Shown here one piece after another: positions 1 through 5,325 of a stretch of DNA of 5,325 nt. The stretch covers positions 1 to 5,325 of the forward strand of contig JAGCML010000076.1 of assembly GCA_017646485.1 (NCBI GenBank), given 5' to 3'. The stretch comes from Kiritimatiellia bacterium. Its GTDB lineage: Bacteria; Verrucomicrobiota; Kiritimatiellia; RFP12; DVOR01. The stretch's first letter is position 1. Each line of letters opens with the position of its first letter. The notes beneath the pieces are model-generated. The model was not told the origin of the DNA. It saw only the letters and a list, made by a program, of their open reading frames with translations, and did no database searches. The position numbers and the translations under genes are program-made.

Positions 1-5
1 AGCGT

Positions 6-22
6 GCAGGACTCAGTCCTGC
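6..22. repeat. 17-bp perfect palindrome
   Basis: GCAGGACT, a central C, and AGTCCTGC form an 8-bp perfect inverted repeat. As RNA it would fold as a 6-bp stem with a 5-nt loop. It may be a second terminator-like hairpin, an operator for a dimeric regulator of a gene beyond the left edge, or a copy of a dispersed repeat. The window edge prevents a choice. Confidence 0.5.
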
Positions 23-31
23 CTGAGGGGT

Positions 32-54
32 GTGGGGGCGAAGTTAGCCCCCAC
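32..54 (-). terminator. GC-rich hairpin downstream of the operon
   Basis: GTGGGGGC (32-39) and GCCCCCAC (47-54) form a perfect 8-bp stem with a 7-nt loop, about 30 nt past the stop of the last gene. No T-run follows on either strand, so this is not a classical intrinsic terminator. It could pause polymerase or protect the 3' end of the transcript. Confidence 0.5.
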
Positions 55-83
55 CTCTCCATCACACTTCTCATTTCACTTGT

Positions 84-1286
84 TTAGGGTGTGGGATGTG
101 AAGGAGTGGGGGATGGGGTGATTGGCAGAGAGACATAGCCTGTTTTTTCAATCAGTTCTCTGCCGGCATCAGAGAAGAAGAAGTTGATTAGCTTCTGTGT
201 ATTTTCACTTCTGGGGTGAACGGTGATTACGCCGAATTGGCTAATAAAGGGATAAGTACCATTACGAATATTCTCTGCCGTAGGCGCAACACCATCAATG
301 GCGATCAACTTAATATCGCCATTCTTAAACATCTCCACAGTGAAGTAACGGAAAGAGAAGCCAATCGCTTCACGATGGTTGCGATTATCTGCCACATCAT
401 TAATGATGCCGCCCATGCCACCCAAGCGGTCTTCACGAAGGGGTGGCATGATAGGAATATCGCCCATGATACGTTGGAGTCGAGACTGACTGCCACTGCC
501 CTCATTGCGTTGGAAGGGTTTAATGGCACCCTGCCATGCGGGGTTAATCTCCTCCCATCGAGTGACTTTACCCGAATAAATATCGCGAATATTCGCTTGG
601 GTGAGGTTATCCACAGGATTCTCACGATGCACAAAGAAGACAAAGGCCTCAAGCGCGATAGGCGTCATCTCATAAGTTAGACCCTGCGCTTGGATTTTTT
701 GTGCCTGAGCAACCGAAGGAGGCGCACTGAAAATGAGATCAACCTTATTTGCAATGAGCGCCTCAAAGGTCCGATCCGAACCGCCAGTCTCCACGAAAAA
801 CGATGCCGCGGGTTCGCACAAAGATTGCACAGCGCCGGCATACAACGGATAAAGCGCATAGGCACCATGAATACGTGGCATCTCCCCTCGCAGATAAAAC
901 TGCGGTTCAGCCTGCACCCATTTTGCCCGAGTTCCCGCTTTAAAAGGCGCATAATGCCACCACTGAATGGTATCACGCAATTGGCGATAACGCTCCACCG
1001 TATACCACCGCCACATCGGCATAGCCACCAAAACTGCGACCGCCCCCACGCTAACAAAGAGAAGCCCCTTGCGAATGCGCTTTTTGCCCTTCAGATTAAA
1101 GAGATGCGCAGCATACAACAAGGCCAATAACAACGCCCAAGCGAAGATCATGACCCCTTGCGAATGGAACGAGAAGGCTATTATCAAGCTGCCAATCACC
1201 CACAAGTAAAATCCCCCAACCAGGAAAAAGAGTTCACGAATCAGAATCCAGCCCCAACGCAATACTTGACGGGTGGTCACTTTCAT
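84..1286 (-). CDS. PstS-like substrate-binding protein with three N-terminal membrane helices
   Basis: A 400-residue protein with the phosphate-binding-type periplasmic binding fold (PBP-like family) tethered to the membrane. Helices lie at about residues 18-40, 43-63 and 74-92. The basic loop KGKKRIRK (66-73) and basic N-terminus put the binding domain outside by the positive-inside rule. The domain runs from about 135 to 388. It shows GAYALYPLYAGAV (141-153) where PstS has GST-x-PL, then GGSDRTFEALI (168-178), ENPVDNLT (222-229), IYSGKVTRWEEIN (236-248), RNEGSGSQSR (260-269), IGFSFRYF (308-315) and FGVITV (351-356). Arg260, Ser264, Gly265 and Ser266 match PstS Arg135-Ser139-Gly140-Thr141. 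PstS Asp56 appears replaced by Ser187. A Pro/Thr/Ser tail ends the protein. An upstream GTG at 1316 is in frame, but the ATG at 1286 has a near-perfect AGGAGGAG. The ligand is unproven; phosphate or another oxyanion is likely. No pstCAB genes are in view. Confidence 0.85.
   Translation of the reverse strand: MKVTTRQVLRWGWILIRELFFLVGGFYLWVIGSLIIAFSFHSQGVMIFAWALLLALLYAAHLFNLKGKKRIRKGLLFVSVGAVAVLVAMPMWRWYTVERYRQLRDTIQWWHYAPFKAGTRAKWVQAEPQFYLRGEMPRIHGAYALYPLYAGAVQSLCEPAASFFVETGGSDRTFEALIANKVDLIFSAPPSVAQAQKIQAQGLTYEMTPIALEAFVFFVHRENPVDNLTQANIRDIYSGKVTRWEEINPAWQGAIKPFQRNEGSGSQSRLQRIMGDIPIMPPLREDRLGGMGGIINDVADNRNHREAIGFSFRYFTVEMFKNGDIKLIAIDGVAPTAENIRNGTYPFISQFGVITVHPRSENTQKLINFFFSDAGRELIEKTGYVSLPITPSPTPSHPTP
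87..125 (-). promoter_or_regulatory. G-free, C-rich transcript stretch at operon end (possible Rho loading site)
   Basis: The last 39 sense-strand bases before the stop of the PstS-like gene contain 24 C and no G. They encode the Pro/Thr/Ser/His tail. Unstructured C-rich, G-poor RNA is the known character of Rho utilisation sites. Its place at the end of the last gene fits Rho-dependent termination, but the composition could also simply reflect the proline-rich tail. Confidence 0.35.
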
Positions 1287-1299
1287 TTTCACTCCTCCT
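1284..1299 (-). promoter_or_regulatory. Strong ribosome binding site fixing the start of the PstS-like gene
   Basis: AGGAGGAG (1292-1299 on the minus strand), 5 nt before ATG, is the best Shine-Dalgarno match in the window. It selects the ATG at 1286 over the in-frame GTG at 1316. The start chosen gives Met-Lys-Val and a basic N-terminus leading directly into the first membrane helix. Confidence 0.8.
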
Positions 1300-1337
1300 C
1301 TGCCTTCGGCAAACACCGCTGCCGCAATTACAAATCC

Positions 1338-3560
1338 TTAACGCAAATAGAAACTTGCCCCAGGAAAGGCTTCGTACCAACGCAACACTTGGTCATCCTC
1401 AAACTGATGCCAGAAGCTATGCGTTTCACCACGTTCGCGTTCACCCCAGGCCGTTTTACGCACCCATCCCCGCAAACTTGTAGGTGGTGCCGAGACAGGC
1501 AACTTCTGCCCACAGTGCACCCGCACCTCCGTCCCCACAGGGAAGGTATGTTTTCCAGGCGCAGGCCAGACAGGATAATCCAAATATGGGCGATGCCCTT
1601 CAGGGAGCGAAACCTCTAATGTCACCGTTTCGCTTGACTGCACCCGTTCAGGCAATGGACGCGGATCATCAAGCGTGATTGCACGCCACGCAATTGCGGC
1701 GAGATTACCTGTATCATCTCTTGTAATCCGATTTGCACGCACCTTAATCGTCCATGTGCCCATTTCAGCTGCAGAGACCGACACGGTGAGACGTTCAATG
1801 GGGTTGGTGTGATCCTCCAGGGAATAGGTCTTGCCAGAGGGAGAAATCAATTCCAAGTCATAATCATTCTGAAGCACCGCCTGCTTTGTACCCGTCGCGG
1901 CTGGCGCATCAATCCACGAAAGCACGACCGAGAAGTCACCGATAAACAAATCTTCAACTTGGATACTTCGTTCTTCACCCGTTTGTTTAAGGCGAATTCG
2001 ATCCTCAAATCCCAAGACCTCCATCTGGTCTACTCCGCCCTGCAACATCTCACCTAAGCGAAGCGCACCCCAGCCTTCCACACTATTGGGCGATTCATTG
2101 GGGATTTCCTGCATCTCCCCTATGCCAAACTGACCTGGCGCGAGAGATTTTGAGGCCAAAATCAAACCTGCACGCATCAGCGCCGCGGTGGGAGACTCCA
2201 TCTCATACACCTCGCGCAAATACTGACGAAAGACCGCAGCCGCCCCACTTACAATCGGTGCCGCCATGGAGGTTCCCGACATGGCAGCAATGCTATTACC
2301 AGGATTAACCGTGGAGTAAATCAACGAACCAGGGGCCACAATCATTGGCGCAATACGCCCATCATTTAAGGGACCACGCGAAGAAAAGACGCACATCCCA
2401 GGATTCTCCTGATCATTCGGAAACGCAATGCGATCATTCTTCAATATTTGACCGTTAAGTATCGATTCGTACGCCACCCAATTTGTCGTAAAATCCCCCG
2501 GATGATAACTCTCCTGCGCCCCCACAATGAGCGCATTCTTCGCATACGCCTCACTTGATTTAATTGACTTCGCATCAACGACATTGTCACCATCCGCATC
2601 ACACCCATCGTTCCCCACCGCAAAGCAAATCAACATCTCGGGATTATTCCACACGAAATCATCTACTTCACGACTATACGTATCATAACAAGCCATAGAT
2701 GCGACTCGGGGCGCATGCCCCCAAGAACAATTCACAATCTTAGCACCAACCGCTTGACTTCTGGTGCAATGTTCAAAAATATCCGCATTCCCATCTTTAA
2801 AACACTGGAAATAGAGTGCCGCACCGGGGGCCGAACCTCGCACTTGAGCTTTAGACGTCAGGACTTGGGCCACCACGCAACCCGCCACATGCGTCCCATG
2901 CGCATTCCCTGCTTCATCCTTCGGCGTCAAGTTCGCAGCACCCGTCACAGTGGGTTCAACCGTCATACCATACAACGCAGGCAATAAATTCTGGTGGAAG
3001 GTCGCCGCATCGCCCGTGCTAATCCCCGTATCAACGACAGCAACCACCTCGCCCGAACCATCCAAACGCGAAACGGCCTGCAGGGGGGCTGTTCCAACAA
3101 AACGCTCACCTGTGGCCACCATCCCATAGAGCTCCACCGGCTTCTCCACGTCAAAGCCCAAGAGCCCCGACACAAAGAGCCCCTGCTCCAGCCAACGCCG
3201 TAAGACGGCTTCTGGCACAGCGCACCGCGCGATGCGTTGGGTCCGCGACAAGAGCGTAAGCGTAGGTTCTGCCGTTAAGAGCGCATCCGCGGCTTCAGGG
3301 GTTTCCAAGAGGAAAATCATCGTGAGGGGTTCACCCTTTGCTGTAGCCAAACACGCCTCCGCATAGGCCACATTCCCACACGGCACACGTTCAGGTGCGG
3401 CGGTCACGGGGTTGGAAGCAACCGCTGAATGCGTCTCAACTGCAGCAGCTTGTGGCGCATTGCCAGGTTCCTGCACCTCAGACAACATCAATAAGCGCCA
3501 CCCTCCGATGGCTAACAGCAGTCCCCCAACGAGGCCGCCCCATATCAAACGCTTCTTCAT
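1338..3560 (-). CDS. S8 family (KP-43-like subtilisin) serine protease, membrane-anchored or secreted
   Basis: A 740-residue subtilase probably acting outside the cytoplasmic membrane. Basic MKKR then a hydrophobic segment (residues about 6-26) gives export. No lipobox or close AxA site follows, so it may be an uncleaved anchor. Residues about 77-145 look like a pro-region that assists folding (inference). The catalytic domain spans about 165-450, with Asp177 in VVDTGIS, His221 in HGTHVAG, oxyanion Asn317 in AVGNDG and Ser431 in GTSMAAP, so the triad is complete. SWGH (279-282), FSSRGPLNDGRI (392-403) and APG (409-411) match the KP-43 oxidatively stable protease group as I recall it. An acidic loop, DADGDNVVD (321-329), resembles a calcium site. 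Residues about 520-628 (NDYDLELISPSGKTYS, GTWTIKVRA) form the KP-43-type beta-barrel. Residues about 645-740 are a repeat-like tail domain. Twelve cysteines suggest disulfides. ATG overlaps the folK stop and has its own GGAGA site. Confidence 0.93.
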   Translation of the reverse strand: MKKRLIWGGLVGGLLLAIGGWRLLMLSEVQEPGNAPQAAAVETHSAVASNPVTAAPERVPCGNVAYAEACLATAKGEPLTMIFLLETPEAADALLTAEPTLTLLSRTQRIARCAVPEAVLRRWLEQGLFVSGLLGFDVEKPVELYGMVATGERFVGTAPLQAVSRLDGSGEVVAVVDTGISTGDAATFHQNLLPALYGMTVEPTVTGAANLTPKDEAGNAHGTHVAGCVVAQVLTSKAQVRGSAPGAALYFQCFKDGNADIFEHCTRSQAVGAKIVNCSWGHAPRVASMACYDTYSREVDDFVWNNPEMLICFAVGNDGCDADGDNVVDAKSIKSSEAYAKNALIVGAQESYHPGDFTTNWVAYESILNGQILKNDRIAFPNDQENPGMCVFSSRGPLNDGRIAPMIVAPGSLIYSTVNPGNSIAAMSGTSMAAPIVSGAAAVFRQYLREVYEMESPTAALMRAGLILASKSLAPGQFGIGEMQEIPNESPNSVEGWGALRLGEMLQGGVDQMEVLGFEDRIRLKQTGEERSIQVEDLFIGDFSVVLSWIDAPAATGTKQAVLQNDYDLELISPSGKTYSLEDHTNPIERLTVSVSAAEMGTWTIKVRANRITRDDTGNLAAIAWRAITLDDPRPLPERVQSSETVTLEVSLPEGHRPYLDYPVWPAPGKHTFPVGTEVRVHCGQKLPVSAPPTSLRGWVRKTAWGERERGETHSFWHQFEDDQVLRWYEAFPGASFYLR

Positions 3561-4000
3561 GGGAAACGATTCTCCTGAACATCCTTCGCGGAAAAACCTA
3601 AATCACGCAGCGGATCTAAAACAAAATCACGCAAATGGGCCCGCGGATGCGGAAGGGTCAACTGCGCCGTATTGCGCCGTTCACCCTCATACAAAATTAA
3701 ATCAACATCTAAAGGCCGTGGTCCATTGCGCACAGTACGTACCCGTCCAGCCTCGGCTTCAATTGCAAGCGCGGCGTCCAACAATACCTCTGGGGAGAGT
3801 TGCGTCTCAATTAAGACTGCACCATTCAAAAAGGTGAGTTCGACAAAGGCCTCCGGCACATCCACGGGAGCCGTCTCACGCCATTGAGACTGCGCCAACA
3901 CCTGCGTCTGGGGTAAACGAGAAAGCGAAAAGACCGCAAAGGCCAAAAAGCCCTCGCGGTCTCCAAGATTACTGCCCAGTGCTAAGACAGCACGTGCCAT
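3557..4000 (-). CDS. folK: 2-amino-4-hydroxy-6-hydroxymethyldihydropteridine pyrophosphokinase (HPPK)
   Basis: FolK transfers pyrophosphate from ATP to 6-hydroxymethyl-7,8-dihydropterin, giving the substrate of dihydropteroate synthase (FolP) in folate synthesis. The 147-residue protein is of usual single-domain length (E. coli about 160), with no fused FolB or FolP domain. ALGSNLGDRE (residues 7-16) is the classic N-terminal motif. QWRETAPV (39-46) is the substrate loop. The HPPK signature RNGPRPLDVDLIL (91-103) includes the two magnesium-binding aspartates Asp98 and Asp100 (E. coli Asp95 and Asp97). LPHPRAHLRDFVLDPL (116-131) closes the fold. The ATG start lies 14 nt after the dapB stop with only a weak Shine-Dalgarno match. 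The TGA stop overlaps the start of the next gene in an ATGA. No other folate genes are in the window. Confidence 0.96.
   Translation of the reverse strand: MARAVLALGSNLGDREGFLAFAVFSLSRLPQTQVLAQSQWRETAPVDVPEAFVELTFLNGAVLIETQLSPEVLLDAALAIEAEAGRVRTVRNGPRPLDVDLILYEGERRNTAQLTLPHPRAHLRDFVLDPLRDLGFSAKDVQENRFP
3558..3575 (-). promoter_or_regulatory. Ribosome binding site of the S8 protease inside folK, with ATGA start-stop overlap
   Basis: GGAGA at 3571-3575 lies within the last codons of folK, 10 nt ahead of the protease ATG (3558-3560). That ATG shares bases with the folK TGA stop as ATGA. This arrangement ties translation of the protease to that of folK and supports a common transcript. Confidence 0.75.
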
Positions 4001-4014
4001 GACTTACCGTCGGA
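4001..4014 (-). promoter_or_regulatory. dapB-folK junction with weak ribosome binding site
   Basis: The 14-nt gap reads TCCGACGGTAAGTC before the folK ATG. Only GGTAAG loosely resembles a Shine-Dalgarno sequence, weaker than the sites of the neighbouring genes. FolK may therefore be made at a lower level or rely on ribosomes finishing dapB (inference). Confidence 0.45.
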
Positions 4015-4785
4015 TTAGTCCTCGAAACCGAGGACGTGGCGCATGTTGTACAAACCAGGCTTGCGGCCTTCCAACCACTGGGAAGCCTTCAAAGCCCCCT
4101 TCGCGAAGGCGGCGCGAGAAACGGCCTTATGCGTAATCTCCACGCGTTCTTCGTCAGCAGCAAACATCACCGTGTGATCGCCGACAACCGAACCGCCACG
4201 CAGCGCATGCACGCCAATTTCACCGGCGGGGCGTTCGCCAACGATGCCCTGACGACCATAGCAAGCCACCTCATCCAAGTTCACCCCACGCCCCTTTGCC
4301 AGGGCCTGTGCCAAACCAAGAGCGGTGCCGCTCGGTGCATCCTTCTTATGACGATGGTGCATTTCCACGATTTCTGCATCGTAGGATTCATCCAAAACCG
4401 AGGCTGCGCGACGGACGAGTTCCAACAACAAATTGACGCCCAGCGAGAAGTTCGGTGCGAAGCAAATCGGAATTTCCTTCGCGGCTTCATCCACAGCAGC
4501 CAATTCATCAGCAGACAAGCCCGTGGTGCCCAACACATAGGTCTGACGGCACGTCACGGCATTGGCCAAATTCTCCTTCACACAGGAGTGGAAGGTGAAG
4601 TCAATCACAGCATCTGCATCAACCGGCCACGTCTCCTGAAAGAGAACTGCGCCAGTTGCAGACTTACCAATGTATTCGCTGCCAGGAATTTCCGTAACGG
4701 CGACCACCTGCAAGCCCATTTCCTTTGCGCAGTCAATCAACATGCGCCCCATACGCCCTGCGCCGCCAAGAATAGCCAACTTCAT
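4015..4785 (-). CDS. dapB: 4-hydroxy-tetrahydrodipicolinate reductase
   Basis: DapB reduces the DapA product to tetrahydrodipicolinate using NAD(P)H, the second step of the diaminopimelate/lysine branch, in the cytoplasm. The protein is 256 residues, a normal length. The N-terminal Rossmann fold carries GGAGRMG (residues 7-13). LGTTG (85-89) and APNFSLGVN (110-118) line the cofactor and substrate cleft. The family signature HHRHKKDAPSGTA (143-155) holds the catalytic His143 and Lys147 (E. coli His159 and Lys163). The C-terminus returns to the nucleotide fold and ends NMRHVLGFED. Glu32 matches E. coli Glu38, but the following position is Ile33 instead of the 2'-phosphate-contacting Arg39, which hints at a preference for NADH (inference). 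The ATG start is 11 nt after the dapA stop and has a good ribosome binding site, so the two genes are surely cotranscribed. Confidence 0.97.
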   Translation of the reverse strand: MKLAILGGAGRMGRMLIDCAKEMGLQVVAVTEIPGSEYIGKSATGAVLFQETWPVDADAVIDFTFHSCVKENLANAVTCRQTYVLGTTGLSADELAAVDEAAKEIPICFAPNFSLGVNLLLELVRRAASVLDESYDAEIVEMHHRHKKDAPSGTALGLAQALAKGRGVNLDEVACYGRQGIVGERPAGEIGVHALRGGSVVGDHTVMFAADEERVEITHKAVSRAAFAKGALKASQWLEGRKPGLYNMRHVLGFED

Positions 4786-4799
4786 TGTCGTCTTCCTTA
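4786..4799 (-). promoter_or_regulatory. Ribosome binding site of dapB overlapping the dapA stop
   Basis: On the minus strand the junction reads TAAGGAAGACGACA and then ATG. The Shine-Dalgarno core AAGGA begins inside the dapA TAA stop, and GGAAG is followed by 6 nt before the ATG. This overlap favours coupled translation of dapA and dapB. Confidence 0.75.
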
Positions 4800-5325
4800 G
4801 ATCAAGTTCAGGTTCGTCAAGGTCTTGCGGATCAATTCCGTATTGGCTTCATCGGGTCCGCAGAGAGGCAGACGATAGACGGGACGAATCTTGCCCATCA
4901 TGGCGAGTGCAGCCTTCACAGGAATGGGGTTCGTATCGCAGAACATATCACGGAACAAAGGATAGTAGGTTTCGTGAAGCGTGCGAGCAGCCGCGAAATC
5001 GCCTTCCAAAGCATAAGCGACCAACTGGCTCATTTCGCGCGGAATCACATTGGAGCAGACCGAAATCACACCCTCAGCGCCCACCGAAATCATCGGCAAG
5101 GTCAAGCTATCATCGCCCGACAAGATGGTCAAATCAGGGGCAATCTGACGAATTGCAGAGACGCGATCCACGCTACCAGCCGCTTCCTTGATGGCACATA
5201 CATTCGGATGCTGAGCCAAGCGAGCGACGACCGAGAGCGGAATTTCCTTGGCGCTGCGGCCAGGAACATTGTAAAGCACCACAGGAACACCCAAATCAGC
5301 CACTGCGGCGAAGTGACGATAGAGA
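4797..5325 (-). CDS. dapA: 4-hydroxy-tetrahydrodipicolinate synthase, 3' part (5' end outside window)
   Basis: DapA condenses pyruvate with aspartate semialdehyde in the cytoplasm, the first committed step of the diaminopimelate/lysine pathway. About 175 C-terminal residues are visible. The frame stays open to the right edge (LYRHFAAVADLG...), so the GTG at 5303 is internal and not the start. The family is about 290-300 residues, so roughly 115-120 are missing. Visible hallmarks are YNVPGR (Tyr codon at 5271-5273, matching E. coli Tyr133; its Arg matches Arg138) and CAIKEAAG, whose Lys (5187-5189) matches the Schiff-base Lys161. The 28-residue Tyr-Lys spacing equals that of E. coli. LSGDD, GVISVCSNV and NPIPVKAAL follow, as in true DapA. 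The distance from the Tyr to the C-terminus (157 residues) is close to E. coli's 159. The related aldolases NanA and KDG aldolase are less likely, given these motifs and the adjacent dapB. Confidence 0.96.
   Translation of the reverse strand, partial: LYRHFAAVADLGVPVVLYNVPGRSAKEIPLSVVARLAQHPNVCAIKEAAGSVDRVSAIRQIAPDLTILSGDDSLTLPMISVGAEGVISVCSNVIPREMSQLVAYALEGDFAAARTLHETYYPLFRDMFCDTNPIPVKAALAMMGKIRPVYRLPLCGPDEANTELIRKTLTNLNLI

Noticed and set aside
1301..1311. Tiny inverted repeat TGCC-TTC-GGCA between the protease and the PstS-like gene, as an attenuator
   Set aside because: A 4-bp stem with a 3-nt loop and no T-run is too small to call. It is easily found by chance.
1287..1316. GTG at 1316 as the start of the PstS-like gene, adding ten residues
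   Set aside because: The added residues (MFAEGRGGVK) encode the AGGAGGAG ribosome binding site itself. The downstream ATG sits at ideal distance from it.
216..1619. Several plus-strand open frames of about 146-154 codons opposite the PstS-like gene and the protease end
   Set aside because: They are antisense to convincing coding sequence, lack recognisable motifs and have no supported start context.
4036..4800. Long open frame (254 codons) on the plus strand opposite dapB
   Set aside because: It lies wholly antisense to a clear dapB with all family motifs. Its translation has no recognisable domain and is rich in Cys, His and Arg, as shadow frames are.
4797..5303. GTG at 5303 as a true start of a short DapA-like protein
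   Set aside because: The frame stays open to the window edge with good DapA-like sequence (YRHFAAVADLG), so this is an internal codon of a truncated gene.
1..5325. CRISPR array, tRNA, rRNA, insertion sequence or phage genes
   Set aside because: No spaced direct repeats, cloverleaf-like segments, transposase or phage motifs were seen. The window is almost fully occupied by five well-supported genes.

Overview
The window reads entirely on the minus strand as one compact, same-direction gene cluster. In transcription order (right to left) it holds the 3' part of dapA, then dapB, folK, a large secreted or membrane-tethered subtilisin-family (S8) protease, and a membrane-anchored PstS-like substrate-binding protein. 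Gaps are very small (11 nt, 14 nt, a 4-nt ATGA overlap and 51 nt). No promoter or terminator is visible between the genes, so they look like one operon whose start lies beyond the right edge of the window.

Region by region: 4797-5325 is dapA, cut by the window edge and lacking about its first 115-120 residues. 4015-4785 is a complete dapB. 3557-4000 is a complete folK. 1338-3560 is a 740-residue KP-43-type serine protease with an N-terminal membrane segment, a pro-region, the catalytic domain, a beta-barrel-like domain and a small C-terminal repeat-like domain. 84-1286 is a 400-residue protein with three membrane helices followed by a PstS-type binding domain. 1-125 forms the probable operon end: a G-free, C-rich stretch in the transcript, followed by two inverted repeats. 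No tRNA, rRNA, CRISPR, insertion sequence or other mobile element was seen, and there is no gene-free stretch over 300 bases.

How the genes relate: DapA and DapB catalyse the first two committed steps of the diaminopimelate/lysine pathway (cell wall and lysine supply). FolK makes the pyrophosphorylated pterin used in folate synthesis. These are cytoplasmic housekeeping enzymes. The two downstream genes encode envelope proteins with no evident biochemical link to them, and seem simply to share the transcript. The PstS-like gene has no phosphate transporter genes beside it in this window.

The organism is a Gram-negative-type bacterium with ordinary Shine-Dalgarno use and roughly balanced base composition. 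The protease architecture (KP-43-like catalytic core with an Asp-rich loop, plus a C-terminal Gly/Trp repeat-like domain) and the dapA-dapB-folK order remind me of Verrucomicrobiota/Lentisphaerota/Kiritimatiellota-type genomes. That is a recollection-based inference of modest confidence. I found no clear candidate for a wholly new biological system. The points most worth a second look are the two envelope genes and the operon-end structure.
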